64,000 nt of DNA, taken from assembly GCA_944320135.1 (NCBI GenBank), contig CALUGI010000001.1:82629-146628 (forward strand), given 5' to 3'. The stretch is from an uncultured Phocaeicola sp. GTDB taxonomy: Bacteria > Bacteroidota > Bacteroidia > Bacteroidales > Bacteroidaceae. Made by a program: the position numbers and the translations under genes. Below are positions 17,722 to 26,566 of the stretch, piece after piece (the stretch's first letter is position 1; every line of letters begins with the position of its first letter). A model generated the notes under the pieces. That model searched no databases and had not been told where the DNA came from. It worked only from the letters and a program-made list of their open reading frames with translations.

Positions 17722-18867
17722 CTATTTGTTCCTTTCCATTTCTTTGTAACCCGCCAGGTTATAGCATACAGGAATGTCGTTGAACCGATATATTCCGAAC
17801 TTGAAATAATACCCCGCTTCATCGTTTCGCCCGACAAGAAGCTCCTGATTGTCCACAATCCGCGTCCTCACCTTTTCCCCTCCCCGGTCATAATCCATCT
17901 CGACGCTCAGACATCCCGGCTTCAAGATGTCTTCCTTTTCTTTTCCATATACCGTCCAATCTATGTCGATAAGGAAAGTAACCCAACAGTCTTTCGGGAA
18001 ATCCTCGAAAGGCATCTTGAATGCGATGGTAGAGGCTTTGTAACGAGAAACGACAGGGCGCATGACTTCGTCCTTTTCCGGATTCGAATTGCAACGGTCT
18101 CCCTTGTCAGTCATTCTCCGGCGGTCTGAATTGGCCTTGATATAGAAGTATCCGTTCGAAAAGCCGAAAGCCAAAGGAGGATACCCTCCCTGCTCCACCG
18201 ACCATCCGGAGGGCTGTCCGGCCTTGCGCTTGCCGCTTCCTTTTGCAGAAGCTGCCGTCTTGAAATACCCCTTCCCTTTTTCAAACGTCATCCGCCCGCA
18301 CAGTTCAAGAAAATCTTCCGGCGTCAGAAGGCTTACGCGCCCTTCCGGGTCCGACACCAGCGTCCTGTCCGGCATCCCGTGCCATTGCGCGAAGATGACG
18401 GACACGTTGCGGTCAAGCGTATGCGGCACATTGATGGAAAACGCATACCGCATCGAAGCGCCTTGAGAGCAGCTTCCTTTACCGTAATGATAGACCGACT
18501 TCATCTGCTGCGCCGCCGCAAACGCGCCCGCCGGATGCTCCTTGAAGTCGTCCGAAGTGGCGTAACAGTACGACAGTTCCGCACGCCCTTTTCTGCTTCC
18601 CTCCGAATATCCGGCAAGCGTATTGTCGCCTCCTTTCAGTTCAAAGCGGTAAGACGGAACTCCATCGAAGGGAAGCGAGCAATCCTTCTGCACGGCATAC
18701 GCTTTCTTCGAACCGACCGCCACCCAACGTCCGTCAACAATCTGGTGCAGGCGGGCCGAATCGCGCTGGATGTTCACCCGCTCGGTCAAAGGCACCAAAT
18801 CTCCGTCTTGCGCCTTTGCATGAACAATGCCTGCCAAGCATACAACAATCAACAATAGTTTTCTCAT
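17722..18867 (-). CDS. hepI: Heparin lyase I (PL13)
   Basis: A 381-residue secreted lyase. It closely resembles the PL13 heparinase I of gut Bacteroides, which cleaves the glucosamine-(1,4)-uronate bond of heparin by beta-elimination. Start 18867 gives the signal peptide MRKLLLIVVCLAGIVHAKAQ. Shared landmarks: VDGRWVAVGSKKAYAVQ, SYRFELKGGDNTLAGY, RAELSYCYAT, KSVYHYGKGSCSQG, VIFAQWHGMPDRTLV (H163, the family's catalytic His), GYPPLAFGFSNGYFYIKANS, and the C-terminal LLVGRNDEAGYYFKFGIYR, with the Lys and Tyr expected in the active site. It is divergent from a secreted esterase, has no SusCD partner next to it, and lies 10 kb before the main polysaccharide locus. The family assignment rests on remembered sequence and was not searched. 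Confidence 0.9.
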   Translation of the reverse strand: MRKLLLIVVCLAGIVHAKAQDGDLVPLTERVNIQRDSARLHQIVDGRWVAVGSKKAYAVQKDCSLPFDGVPSYRFELKGGDNTLAGYSEGSRKGRAELSYCYATSDDFKEHPAGAFAAAQQMKSVYHYGKGSCSQGASMRYAFSINVPHTLDRNVSVIFAQWHGMPDRTLVSDPEGRVSLLTPEDFLELCGRMTFEKGKGYFKTAASAKGSGKRKAGQPSGWSVEQGGYPPLAFGFSNGYFYIKANSDRRRMTDKGDRCNSNPEKDEVMRPVVSRYKASTIAFKMPFEDFPKDCWVTFLIDIDWTVYGKEKEDILKPGCLSVEMDYDRGGEKVRTRIVDNQELLVGRNDEAGYYFKFGIYRFNDIPVCYNLAGYKEMERNK

Positions 18868-18915
18868 AATTGGTTTCCGTTTGCTTCGGAAGCCGCGCAC
18901 AGCTGCCCCGATACA

Positions 18916-18923
18916 CAAAATTA
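18916..18923 (-). promoter_or_regulatory. hepI: -7 box upstream of heparin lyase I
   Basis: TAATTTTG on the minus strand matches TAnnTTTG, 48 bases before the ATG at 18867. No good -33 TTTG at the preferred spacing. Confidence 0.4.
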
Positions 18924-18931
18924 CAAATTTA

Positions 18932-18963
18932 TTTGCCCGCATCTGTTCTTTTTAGTAATTTAG
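18932..18963 (+). promoter_or_regulatory. Promoter of the secreted esterase
   Basis: TTTG (18932-18935), 20-base spacer, TAATTTAG (18956-18963), one mismatch to TAnnTTTG. It ends 32 bases before the ATG at 18996. Confidence 0.55.
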
Positions 18964-18995
18964 CACAATCATAAACATATAAAACCAATACCGCT

Positions 18996-19868
18996 ATGAA
19001 ACAACTGCCTATTTTATCCGCAATGAAAGCCTTCGTTTTAACCGGCTTGCTCATGATGTCGTCCGCCGTATCCGCACAAATGCAGGAACTGCCCGTCTGG
19101 GGAGACGGAACGCCTCCCAACGATAACGGAATCACGCAGGAAAAAGACGGAAACACCGACTGGCCGGGCTACACGAACAAAGCCATCTTGTATCTCTATC
19201 CGGCAAAAAACGGAAACGGCATGGCCGTCCTTGCCTGTCCGGGGGGAGGATACACCCATCTTTCAATGAGATATGAAGGAAAAGACATGGCCGAATGGTT
19301 CAACGCACAAGGAATCACGTATGCCGTGCTGCGCTACCGTATGCCCAACGGCCACCATGAAGTGCCTCTGAGCGACGCGCAGCAGGCTATCCGCCTCATG
19401 CGCCAGCACGCGAAGGAGTGGAACATCAAGAAATTGGGAATCATGGGTTCGTCGGCCGGAGGGCATTTGGCAAGTACCGCCGCCACGCATTTCGATGCGG
19501 AGACCCGCCCCGACTTCCAAATCCTGTTCTATCCGGTTGTCACGATGGACCCGGCTTACACGCATAAGGGGTCGCACGACAATCTGTTAGGCAAGAATCC
19601 GTCGAAAGAGCTCGAAAAGAAATATTCCAACGAACTCCAGGTCACTCCGCAAACGCCGCCTGCTTTCATCATGCACAGCTCAGACGATGGGGTCGTACCT
19701 GCGGCCAACAGCGTGAACTATTACATGGCATTGGTGAAGAACGGCGTTCCGGCTTCCCTGCACACCTATCCTGTCGGAGGGCATGGATGGGGATTCGGCG
19801 ACAGCTTCATCTACAAACGCCAATGGACAGGCGAATTGGAGAAATGGCTGCGCGAAATCAGCAAATAA
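18996..19868 (+). CDS. Secreted alpha/beta-hydrolase (acetyl-esterase-like)
   Basis: A 290-residue exported alpha/beta-hydrolase resembling the carbohydrate acetyl-esterase/lipase families. Signal peptide to about residue 28 (VSAQ), oxyanion-type loop ACPGGGYTHLSMRYEGKDMA, nucleophile elbow GSSAGGH with Ser153, acid in MHSSDDGVVP (about D230), and catalytic His in YPVGGHGWGF. It likely removes acetyl or other ester groups from polysaccharides in the periplasm. A methionine at residue 10 is an alternative start. Divergent promoter arrangement with heparin lyase I suggests shared control, although heparin is not normally O-acetylated, so the true substrate is open. Confidence 0.85.
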   Translation: MKQLPILSAMKAFVLTGLLMMSSAVSAQMQELPVWGDGTPPNDNGITQEKDGNTDWPGYTNKAILYLYPAKNGNGMAVLACPGGGYTHLSMRYEGKDMAEWFNAQGITYAVLRYRMPNGHHEVPLSDAQQAIRLMRQHAKEWNIKKLGIMGSSAGGHLASTAATHFDAETRPDFQILFYPVVTMDPAYTHKGSHDNLLGKNPSKELEKKYSNELQVTPQTPPAFIMHSSDDGVVPAANSVNYYMALVKNGVPASLHTYPVGGHGWGFGDSFIYKRQWTGELEKWLREISK

Positions 19869-19897
19869 AGGCTCCCCCTTGCGGTTCCAGCCGCTAC

Positions 19898-19947
19898 GCA
19901 AAGGCGCAAAGACACGGAATGCAACATTCCGCTCTTTGCGCCTTTGC
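19898..19947. terminator. Long hairpin downstream of the esterase gene
   Basis: GCAAAGGCGCAAAG (19898-19911) pairs perfectly with CTTTGCGCCTTTGC (19934-19947); inside, GGAAT pairs with ATTCC. It lacks a clean T-tract on the plus strand, so it may be a terminator or mRNA-stabilising structure. Confidence 0.6.
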
Positions 19948-19953
19948 ATTCAG

Positions 19954-20085
19954 AAACGCCCCGGCATTCCCCGCAAAACGCGCAGACGCTCTCCCTGAAA
20001 GTCCGCCGCCTCTTGCCGAAACACGCCCGCGCTCCAAAAGCAAAACGACGGCGCAACCGCCAAAACACGGAAAATCAAGACAACC
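19954..20085 (+). repeat. Degenerate ~22-base periodic array (array D)
   Basis: Units start at 19954, 19976, 19998, 20019, 20042 and 20062 (steps 22, 22, 21, 23, 20). Unit text includes AAACGCCCCGGCATTCCCCG and AAACGCGCAGACGCTCTCCC. It begins right after the hairpin at 19898-19947. Confidence 0.65.
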
Positions 20086-20109
20086 AGCCCAAAAAAGTTC
20101 CCCACTCCC

Positions 20110-20140
20110 TTTGCAGAGCGAATAAAAAGCACTACCTTTG
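20110..20140 (+). promoter_or_regulatory. rpsP: rpsP promoter
   Basis: TTTG (20110-20113), 19-base spacer, TACCTTTG (20133-20140): a perfect Bacteroidetes promoter about 65 bases before the rpsP start. Confidence 0.75.
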
Positions 20141-20205
20141 CGCCGCCAATACGGGTTATTGGCACAATTCAAATCATTATTAATAAAAAAACAACGTTAA
20201 AAAAA

Positions 20206-20760
20206 ATGGCAACTAAAATCAGATTGCAAAGAAGAGGACGCAAAGGGTATGCTTTTTACTCAATCGTCGCTGCAGATTCAAGAGCACCACGTGATGGTAA
20301 ATTCATTGAAAAGATTGGTACTTACAATCCGAACACCAATCCTGCCACAGTAGATTTGAATTTCGACCGCGCTTTATATTGGGTGATGGTAGGAGCGCAA
20401 CCGACAGACACCGTGCGCAACATCCTGTCGCGCGAAGGCGTTTACATGAAGAAGCACTTGCTGGGCGGCGTAGCCAAAGGCGCATTCGACGAAGCTCAGG
20501 CAGAAGCTCGCTTCAACGCTTGGAAAGAAAACAAGCAGTCGGGCTTGGACGCTCTGAAGGCCAAACTTGACGCAGAAAAGAAAGCTGCTGAAAATGCACG
20601 CCTCGAAGCAGAAAAGAAAATCAACGAAGAAATCGCCAAGAAAGTGGCCGACAAGAAAGCTGCGGCTGCTGCGGCCAAGGCTGAAGCTGAAGCGGCTGCA
20701 AACGCAGAAGCAGCTCCGGCTGAAGAAGCTCCCGCCGCTGAAACGGCTGCTGAAGCGTAA
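20206..20760 (+). CDS. rpsP: 30S ribosomal protein S16 with long charged C-terminal tail
   Basis: The first ~85 residues are ribosomal protein S16 ([42 protein letters not shown] and [23 protein letters not shown]). The remaining ~95 residues form a low-complexity tail rich in Ala, Glu and Lys, likely a long helix or disordered extension. Total length is 184, about double the E. coli protein; extended S16 is known in Bacteroidetes. It stands alone, without the rimM-trmD-rplS genes that accompany it in many bacteria, with its own promoter and terminator. No frameshift. Confidence 0.97.
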   Translation: MATKIRLQRRGRKGYAFYSIVAADSRAPRDGKFIEKIGTYNPNTNPATVDLNFDRALYWVMVGAQPTDTVRNILSREGVYMKKHLLGGVAKGAFDEAQAEARFNAWKENKQSGLDALKAKLDAEKKAAENARLEAEKKINEEIAKKVADKKAAAAAAKAEAEAAANAEAAPAEEAPAAETAAEA

Positions 20761-20788
20761 TTCTTTCTTGATTTACCGCACAACACAC

Positions 20789-20826
20789 AAAAAAGGCATA
20801 CCGGTTTTCCTGGTATGCCTTTTTTG
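20789..20826. terminator. Bidirectional rho-independent terminator (rpsP / mutB)
   Basis: GGCATACC (20795-20802) pairs with GGTATGCC (20812-20819), flanked by an A-run upstream and a T-run (20820-20825) downstream. It sits between the convergent rpsP and mutB genes and can stop both. Confidence 0.88.
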
Positions 20827-20846
20827 CTGACAGCGCATGAAAGCGT

Positions 20847-23000
20847 TTATTCATCCTCTGCATCAAGCAGGATATCCATCATCTGGCACGCGCATTTCGC
20901 CACCGACGTGCCCGGACCGAAAATGGCAACCACTCCCGCCTTGTAGAGGAAGTCATAGTCCTGCGGAGGGATGACGCCTCCGGCAAACACCAGAATGTCT
21001 TCGCGCCCCATGCGCTTCAATTCTTCTATTATCTGCGGAATCAGTGTCTTGTGGCCCGCAGCCAAAGAAGATACTCCCACGGCATGTACGTCGTTCTCCA
21101 CCGCTTCGCGCGCAGCCTCTTCCGGAGTCTGGAACAACGGCCCCATATCCACGTCAAAACCGCAGTCGGCAAATCCGGTCGCTACCACTTTCGCACCCCG
21201 GTCGTGTCCGTCCTGCCCCATCTTGGCAATCATGATACGCGGACGACGGCCCTCTTTCTTCGCAAATTCCTCGGTCAGTTCGCAAGCCCTGGCGAAATCT
21301 GCATCCTTCTTACTTTCTGATGAATACACTCCTGATATAGTTCTGATTACTGCTTTATAGCGTCCTGCAACTTTCTCGCAGGCATCTGATATCTCTCCCA
21401 ACGTAGCGCGCACGCGAGCCGCTTCCACTGCCAGCTCCAGCAAGTTGCCTTTTCCGGTACGCGCGCATTCGGTAATGGCTTCCAACGCTTTGTCCACCTC
21501 GGCTTGATTGCGTCCTTCCTTCAAGCGCCGCAAGTTTTCTATCTGCTCCTGACGCACCGCAGTGTTGTCCACTTCCAAAATATCAATCGGGTCTTCCTTC
21601 TCCAAACGATACTTGTTGGTTCCCACAATGGTCTGCTCGCCGGAATCGATACGGGCCTGAGTGCGCGCGGCAGCTTCCTCAATACGCATTTTCGGAATGC
21701 CGGTTTCAATAGCCTTCGCCATACCGCCCAACCTCTCAATTTCCTGAATGTGCTCCCAAGCCTTGTGTGCGATTTCGTCAGTCAGCGATTCTACATAATA
21801 AGAACCGGCCCACGGATCGACATTCTTGCAGACTTGGGTTTCTTCCTGAATGTAAATTTGCGTATTGCGCGCAATACGTGCCGAGAAATCGGTAGGCAGA
21901 GCAATAGCCTCGTCCAGCGCATTGGTATGGAGCGACTGGGTGTGCCCCAACGCAGCCGCCATCGCTTCGATACATGTACGCCCCACATTGTTGAACGGAT
22001 CTTGCTCGGTCAGCGACCATCCCGAAGTCTGCGAGTGAGTACGCAAAGCCAACGATTTCGGATTCTTCGGATTGAACTGCTTTACAATCTTCGCCCAAAG
22101 CATACGTGCGGCCCGCATCTTGGCTATCTCCATGAAATGGTTCATTCCGATAGCCCAGAAGAACGACAGACGGGGTGCAAACGCATCTATGTCAATCCCC
22201 GCTGCGATACCGGCACGCAAGTATTCCAGTCCGTCGGCCAGCGTATAGGCCAGTTCGATGTCAGCGGTAGCACCGGCCTCCTGCATGTGATAACCCGAAA
22301 TGGAAATAGAGTTGAACTTCGGCATCTTCTGTGACGTGTATTCAAAGATATCCGAAATAATCTTCATGGAAAAAGCAGGAGGATAGATATAAGTGTTGCG
22401 CACCATGAACTCTTTCAGAATATCGTTCTGGATGGTTCCTGCCATCTCTTCCAATTTGGCTCCCTGCTCCAGCCCGGCATTGATGTAGAAGGCCATAATA
22501 GGCAGCACCGCTCCGTTCATGGTCATCGACACAGACATTTTGTTCAAAGGAATGCCGTCGAAAAGCACCTTCATGTTGTCGAGCGAACAGATGGAAACCC
22601 CCGCTTTGCCTACATCGCCCACTACACGCGGATGGTCAGGGTCGTAACCTCGATGAGTAGGAAGGTCGAAAGCCACAGAAAGCCCTTTCTGTCCGGAAGC
22701 CAAGTTGCGGCGATAAAATGCGTTCGACTCTTCAGCTGTAGAAAACCCGGCATATTGGCGGATAGTCCACGGACGGAAAGTATACATCATAGAGTACGGC
22801 CCTCTAAGGTAAGGCGGAATGCCCGCCGCATAGTCCAGATGCTCCATGCCTTCCAGGTCTTCCTTAGTATATACGGGTTTCACCTGAATCTGTTCGGGTG
22901 TATTCCAACTGGCAGTGATGCCATTTTCTTTCTGCCATTCCTTTCCATCTTTCGGGCGGAATCCGGCAAATATATCAATGTCTTTAAAGTTTGGTTTCAT
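20847..23000 (-). CDS. mutB: Methylmalonyl-CoA mutase, catalytic (large) subunit
   Basis: A 717-residue B12-dependent mutase subunit that interconverts succinyl-CoA and (R)-methylmalonyl-CoA in the succinate-propionate pathway of Bacteroidales. The TIM-barrel substrate domain ([54 protein letters not shown]) is followed by the cobalamin domain with the cobalt-ligating motif [21 protein letters not shown] and the [16 protein letters not shown] segment. Its start overlaps the mutA stop by 17 bases, so translation is probably coupled. A terminator lies directly downstream. Confidence 0.97.
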   Translation of the reverse strand: MKPNFKDIDIFAGFRPKDGKEWQKENGITASWNTPEQIQVKPVYTKEDLEGMEHLDYAAGIPPYLRGPYSMMYTFRPWTIRQYAGFSTAEESNAFYRRNLASGQKGLSVAFDLPTHRGYDPDHPRVVGDVGKAGVSICSLDNMKVLFDGIPLNKMSVSMTMNGAVLPIMAFYINAGLEQGAKLEEMAGTIQNDILKEFMVRNTYIYPPAFSMKIISDIFEYTSQKMPKFNSISISGYHMQEAGATADIELAYTLADGLEYLRAGIAAGIDIDAFAPRLSFFWAIGMNHFMEIAKMRAARMLWAKIVKQFNPKNPKSLALRTHSQTSGWSLTEQDPFNNVGRTCIEAMAAALGHTQSLHTNALDEAIALPTDFSARIARNTQIYIQEETQVCKNVDPWAGSYYVESLTDEIAHKAWEHIQEIERLGGMAKAIETGIPKMRIEEAAARTQARIDSGEQTIVGTNKYRLEKEDPIDILEVDNTAVRQEQIENLRRLKEGRNQAEVDKALEAITECARTGKGNLLELAVEAARVRATLGEISDACEKVAGRYKAVIRTISGVYSSESKKDADFARACELTEEFAKKEGRRPRIMIAKMGQDGHDRGAKVVATGFADCGFDVDMGPLFQTPEEAAREAVENDVHAVGVSSLAAGHKTLIPQIIEELKRMGREDILVFAGGVIPPQDYDFLYKAGVVAIFGPGTSVAKCACQMMDILLDAEDE

Positions 23001-24873
23001 AGTTCTGTTTCAATAATCGTTTGTTGTACTCGCGTAAAGTTTCCAAAACGTTGCAGCGCACGTGGATGAAGTTCTCGATACCGGCGGCTTTCAGTTCTTC
23101 CATACATGCAGGAGCGCCGGCCACAATGAACATCGCACGGCCGTCAAGGACCTTAAAGGCGGGAACTGCATATTCTGCGTATTCATCATCGCTTGAACAG
23201 AGCACCACAATATCGGCATGGGCCTGCACTGCCGCTTCCACTCCTTCTTCCACGCTCTTGAAGCCCAGGTTGTCGATAACTTCATATCCCGCACAAGCAA
23301 GGAAATTGCACGAGAACTGAGCGCGCGCCTGACGCATGGCCAGATTGCCGACGGTCAGCATGAATGCTTTCGGACGCTTGCCGGAGCGTTCCGTTTCCAG
23401 ACGTAACGCTTCGAACTCGCTGGCGGCACGGTCTGTGCGCAATGCTGCAAACGGCTTTTCACATGCGTGCGCATGTTCCTTTCCTCCGCAACTGCACGAT
23501 GCCTCAAGCGGAGCTTTTCCTCCTGCCTGCTCGTTGAAATTCGGGTATTGGTTGGTTCCCAACAGAATTTCTCTCCGCTTGGACACCGCCTCGTGGCGCG
23601 CTTTGTTGCTGGCATTGATTGCCTCCTGCACCTTTCCGGCCTTGACGGAAGCCAGCATACCGCCTTCGTCTTCCACCTGCAAGAAGAGCTTCCATGCCTC
23701 TTTCGCTATGGATACGGTGAGGTTCTCAATGTAATAGGAACCTGCTGCCGCGTCTACAATCCGGTTGAAATGGGCTTCCTCTTTCAGCAACAGCTGCTGG
23801 TTGCGCGCCAAACGCTCGGAAAACTCGTTCGGCGTTTCATAAACCTTATCGAAAGGAGCAACCGTAATGGAATCTACGCCTGCGATTGCCGCACTCATCG
23901 CTTCGGTCTGCGTGCGAAGCAGGTTGACGTATGAATCGAACAGAGTGAGGTTGAATGTGGAGGTTTCCGCATGTACGCTCATCATGCACGCATCCTGGCT
24001 TTCCGGCTTGTATTGCGCTACGATATTTGCCCAAAGCATACGTGCCGCACGGAATTTGGCGATTTCCATGAAATAGTTCGAGCTGATTCCGAAATGGAAC
24101 TTGACTTTGCTTGCGGCAAGTCCGGCGGGAACGCCTGCTTCCGTGAGCTGGCGCATGTATTCGTTCCCCCAAGCCAGCGCATAGCCCAATTCTTGATAAA
24201 TGTAAGCTCCTGAGTTGTTCAGCATGGCTGCATTGACCGCAATGCAACGGAAATGCGGATAGTCTTTCAACGTGTCCGCAATATCTTTTCCGACAGCGAT
24301 TACCCCGCTCACGTCCTTTCCTTTCTGCAGCATCTTGCTTATCGGGTCGAAGTTGAGCGAGCAACGGATTTTTTCCGGCTCGTATCCCTGCTCCTTGAAA
24401 TAGTCCGCCAGCAGCTGGGCAAGGAGCAAAGTGTGACGCTGGCACGTCGAGAAATTCAATTCGATGCACTCGCAACAGATGTCTTTCAGCAACTCGCGAA
24501 CGAACTCGGCACTCAAATCAGCCTTCTTCACGGAAAAGCCCAACGAATCGACGCCTTTGTTCAAAATGTCTAACGCCTTGGCGTTGGCCGCCTTCACGTC
24601 GTCTACGGCAATATCCTGACGGATAAGCCACGTGTTGTCATCTTTTTTATTGCCCCTGATGTAAGGGAATTCGCCCGGAAGCCCTTCCGTAGTGTTCAAT
24701 CCTTCCAAATCTTCCCGACGGTAGAACGGCTTTACCTTGAATCCCTCGTTGGTTTTCCACACCAGTTTCTTTTCGTAATCGGCTCCTTTCAGGTCCGCTG
24801 TCACTTTGTCCATCCACTCCTGGGTGGACACGGGCGGAAAATCCGAAAACAGTTTCTCTTTACTTTCTGCCAT
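22984..24873 (-). CDS. mutA: Methylmalonyl-CoA mutase, small subunit
   Basis: A 629-residue partner subunit of MutB. It carries the same two-domain layout but the C-terminal cobalamin-like domain lacks the DxHxxG motif ([33 protein letters not shown]), consistent with the non-catalytic MutA subunit. The barrel part keeps the family pattern ([54 protein letters not shown]). A short His/Cys-rich segment, [15 protein letters not shown], lies in the linker before the B12-like domain and might bind metal. Start 24873 (MAESKEKL) is chosen inside a slightly longer frame. First gene of the mutAB operon. Confidence 0.97.
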   Translation of the reverse strand: MAESKEKLFSDFPPVSTQEWMDKVTADLKGADYEKKLVWKTNEGFKVKPFYRREDLEGLNTTEGLPGEFPYIRGNKKDDNTWLIRQDIAVDDVKAANAKALDILNKGVDSLGFSVKKADLSAEFVRELLKDICCECIELNFSTCQRHTLLLAQLLADYFKEQGYEPEKIRCSLNFDPISKMLQKGKDVSGVIAVGKDIADTLKDYPHFRCIAVNAAMLNNSGAYIYQELGYALAWGNEYMRQLTEAGVPAGLAASKVKFHFGISSNYFMEIAKFRAARMLWANIVAQYKPESQDACMMSVHAETSTFNLTLFDSYVNLLRTQTEAMSAAIAGVDSITVAPFDKVYETPNEFSERLARNQQLLLKEEAHFNRIVDAAAGSYYIENLTVSIAKEAWKLFLQVEDEGGMLASVKAGKVQEAINASNKARHEAVSKRREILLGTNQYPNFNEQAGGKAPLEASCSCGGKEHAHACEKPFAALRTDRAASEFEALRLETERSGKRPKAFMLTVGNLAMRQARAQFSCNFLACAGYEVIDNLGFKSVEEGVEAAVQAHADIVVLCSSDDEYAEYAVPAFKVLDGRAMFIVAGAPACMEELKAAGIENFIHVRCNVLETLREYNKRLLKQNYETKL

Positions 24874-24939
24874 AATTAGAGTGTTTTTGTTGATATTCAG
24901 ATTCAAAATCAAAAATTTAAGGCCGGAGCCTTACAAAAG

Positions 24940-24972
24940 CAAATATACGAATTTTTTAGATTCGGGAGCAAG
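24940..24972 (-). promoter_or_regulatory. mutAB promoter
   Basis: Minus strand: CTTG (24969-24972), 21-base spacer, TATATTTG (24940-24947). One mismatch in the -33 box. The leader to ATG 24873 is about 60 bases. Confidence 0.6.
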
Positions 24973-25034
24973 ATTGAAAGGGAAGTGCCTGTTTTTTTTG
25001 AAACGCCGCTTCCCGACGCCGACCGACAAAGCAC

Positions 25035-25082
25035 AAAAAAGCGCAGAGCCTCAGAAGATTAAACACTTCTTCAGCTCTGCGC
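25035..25082 (-). terminator. Terminator downstream of the 208-residue protein gene
   Basis: GCGCAGAGC (25041-25049) pairs with GCTCTGCGC (25074-25082), with inner pairing AGAAG/CTTCT (25053-25057 / 25066-25070). On the minus strand the stem is followed by TTTTTT, as in a rho-independent terminator, about 105 bases after the gene ends. Confidence 0.75.
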
Positions 25083-25099
25083 CTGTGTCATAACCCGAC

Positions 25100-25165
25100 A
25101 AATCACGAAACGCCCCCGCTTTTCCATCCGAATGCGCCGAAACCGGCCAATGCAGACGGGCGCGT
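25100..25165 (+). repeat. Partial ~22-base periodic array (array E)
   Basis: Units begin AAACGCCCCCGCTTTTCC (25108) and AATGCGCCGAAACCGGCC (25131, step 23). The first unit shares AAACGCCCCCGCT with the first unit of the array at 15539. Confidence 0.4.
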
Positions 25166-25187
25166 TTCCCTTTCTTCCCGGCGGAAA

Positions 25188-25814
25188 TTATTCTTTAGGC
25201 TTCGGTTCCTTCTTGGCAAGCATCAGGATGTTGTAGACATATTCGCTGATCCAGCTTTCCGAATAGTGCAGCGTGTGCTGATACTGGCGGATGTTGGCGC
25301 AAGTTTTCCTCACCCCTTCATCTTTCCAGCTGTTCTTGGTGAAAATATCGTGAACGGTCTTCTCTGTCATGGTCCGCATAGCCTTCTTGAAAATGCTCGG
25401 CACGCGGAACTTCCATTGCATCAGATTAGCCACCACCATCATCAAATCTTGACTGAAACCCTGAAACATGAAAAGATACGTCTTGATGTCATTCATGTTC
25501 TTGCAGTTCTTCTTCACCGAAAAGTCTATTTCTTTGAAAAAAGAATCGCTCAGTCCGTAAATGTCCGACAGCATCTTCTTGCACCGGGCTTTCTCGGCAA
25601 TGCCGAGCTTGTTGTTCTGCGTAGCCACCTTCAGCGTGCGCTTGAACACGGCCATGTCAGGCAAAAGATTGATGTTGCTTATTCCCAGTTGGGAAGCCAT
25701 AACCGACTGATAATATACGCGGATAAGCGTCATGAAGTCTTCCATTCCGCCCACACGCGCCTGTTCCGCCGTGTCGGCCTGTCTTTTTCCGAAAAGTTTT
25801 GAAAATATACCCAT
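25188..25814 (-). CDS. Uncharacterised 208-residue protein
   Basis: I do not recognise a family. The protein starts MGIFSKLFGKRQ, a short amphipathic, Lys-rich segment, and is otherwise predominantly helical, basic and rich in Lys, Met, Phe and Tyr, with no signal peptide or membrane helix. A Cys pattern (KARCKKMLSD, KKNCKNMND, RKTCANIRQ) is not a standard metal site. It appears to be a single-gene unit with a strong terminator downstream. It is likely a Bacteroidales-restricted cytoplasmic protein; the role is unknown. Confidence 0.75.
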   Translation of the reverse strand: MGIFSKLFGKRQADTAEQARVGGMEDFMTLIRVYYQSVMASQLGISNINLLPDMAVFKRTLKVATQNNKLGIAEKARCKKMLSDIYGLSDSFFKEIDFSVKKNCKNMNDIKTYLFMFQGFSQDLMMVVANLMQWKFRVPSIFKKAMRTMTEKTVHDIFTKNSWKDEGVRKTCANIRQYQHTLHYSESWISEYVYNILMLAKKEPKPKE

Positions 25815-25896
25815 TATATTGTAGTTTTAGTTTGTTTGCAATTGCATAAAAAGCTAATAATATCGATGACAAATAAGCGAAAAACGCTCTTTCATT

Positions 25897-26532
25897 TCAA
25901 GCTAACCTATAATAAAAAGTATGGTTCCTGAATATTTGCTCCACTAATCCGAAGCGGATAAAATCGGCAAGAAGCCCGCAAATCCGCTTTCTCGTCATGC
26001 CTCTTCCCTGCCTGCAGCATTGGTTCAGCGTAAGCTCCCCGCACTTGTCCAACAGATTGAGCAGATGCCGTTCGTGCTCGGTATAGGCCATGACGCTTCG
26101 CTCCTTCTTCCGATTCTTCCAAAGCGACAAATGTACAGGACTTGCCAGAATATTCTCGTCAGCGATGCGGATATACGCCCACGGCCTTCCGCCTTCGTCT
26201 AAAGCGCAAACGGGCTTGCACTCGCTTTCGCGGACAACGACTTCCAATACGTCTTTCCCTTCTGCATGATACACGCGGTTCTCCAGCGTCAACGACGGAC
26301 GGCAATAAACAGACGCTGCTGCCTCAACCATATACATTTCTTCTTCCGAACGCACGCCCGCAATCTTTCCGTTGTCTTTCACTCCGACAAGCAGACGTCC
26401 CCCGCCGCCATTGGCAAATGCAGACAGGCTTTTGGCAATCTTCCGTATGTCTGAAACGGCAAACTTGAAGTCCTGATGCGCATGTTCCCCTTCGGCGACC
26501 AGCATCCGGATACGAGTGGTATCATCCTTCAT
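25897..26532 (-). CDS. AlbA_2 / Schlafen-AAA-type putative DNA-binding protein
   Basis: A protein of about 211 residues with the AlbA_2 (formerly AAA_4, Schlafen-like) domain. Landmarks are HAHQDFKFAVSDIRKIAKSLSAFANGGGGRLLVGVKDNGKIAGV and the paired beta segments around AEGKDVLEVVVRESECKPV. The C-terminal part (YTEHERHLLNLLDKCGELTL, QGRGMTRKRICGLLADFIRFGLVEQ) looks like a winged-helix regulator. Candidate starts are ATGs at 26583, 26550 and 26532. The latter is chosen because MKDDTTRIRMLVAEGE matches how such proteins begin, but 26583 would overlap the dsbD stop by 17 bases, as mutA/mutB do. It is downstream of and probably cotranscribed with the DsbD-like gene. Confidence 0.78.
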   Translation of the reverse strand: MKDDTTRIRMLVAEGEHAHQDFKFAVSDIRKIAKSLSAFANGGGGRLLVGVKDNGKIAGVRSEEEMYMVEAAASVYCRPSLTLENRVYHAEGKDVLEVVVRESECKPVCALDEGGRPWAYIRIADENILASPVHLSLWKNRKKERSVMAYTEHERHLLNLLDKCGELTLNQCCRQGRGMTRKRICGLLADFIRFGLVEQIFRNHTFYYRLA

Positions 26533-26566
26533 CCGAGAAGAAATCGACATGGCAGAAACGGCCGTT

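Larger units (their letters stand above)
19869..20205. other. 337-base intergenic gap: hairpin, repeat array and rpsP promoter
   Basis: No gene is seen. From left to right it holds a strong terminator-type hairpin (19898-19947), a ~22-base periodic array (19954-20080), and the rpsP promoter (20110-20140) with a 65-base leader. Confidence 0.6.
24874..25187. other. 314-base intergenic gap: mutA promoter, terminator hairpin, partial repeat array
   Basis: No gene is seen. It contains the mutA promoter (24940-24972, minus), a strong hairpin followed by a T-run on the minus strand (25035-25082), and A-run/GC-block units at 25001, 25028, 25108, 25131 and 25140 resembling the ~22-base repeat family, interrupted by the hairpin. 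Confidence 0.55.
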
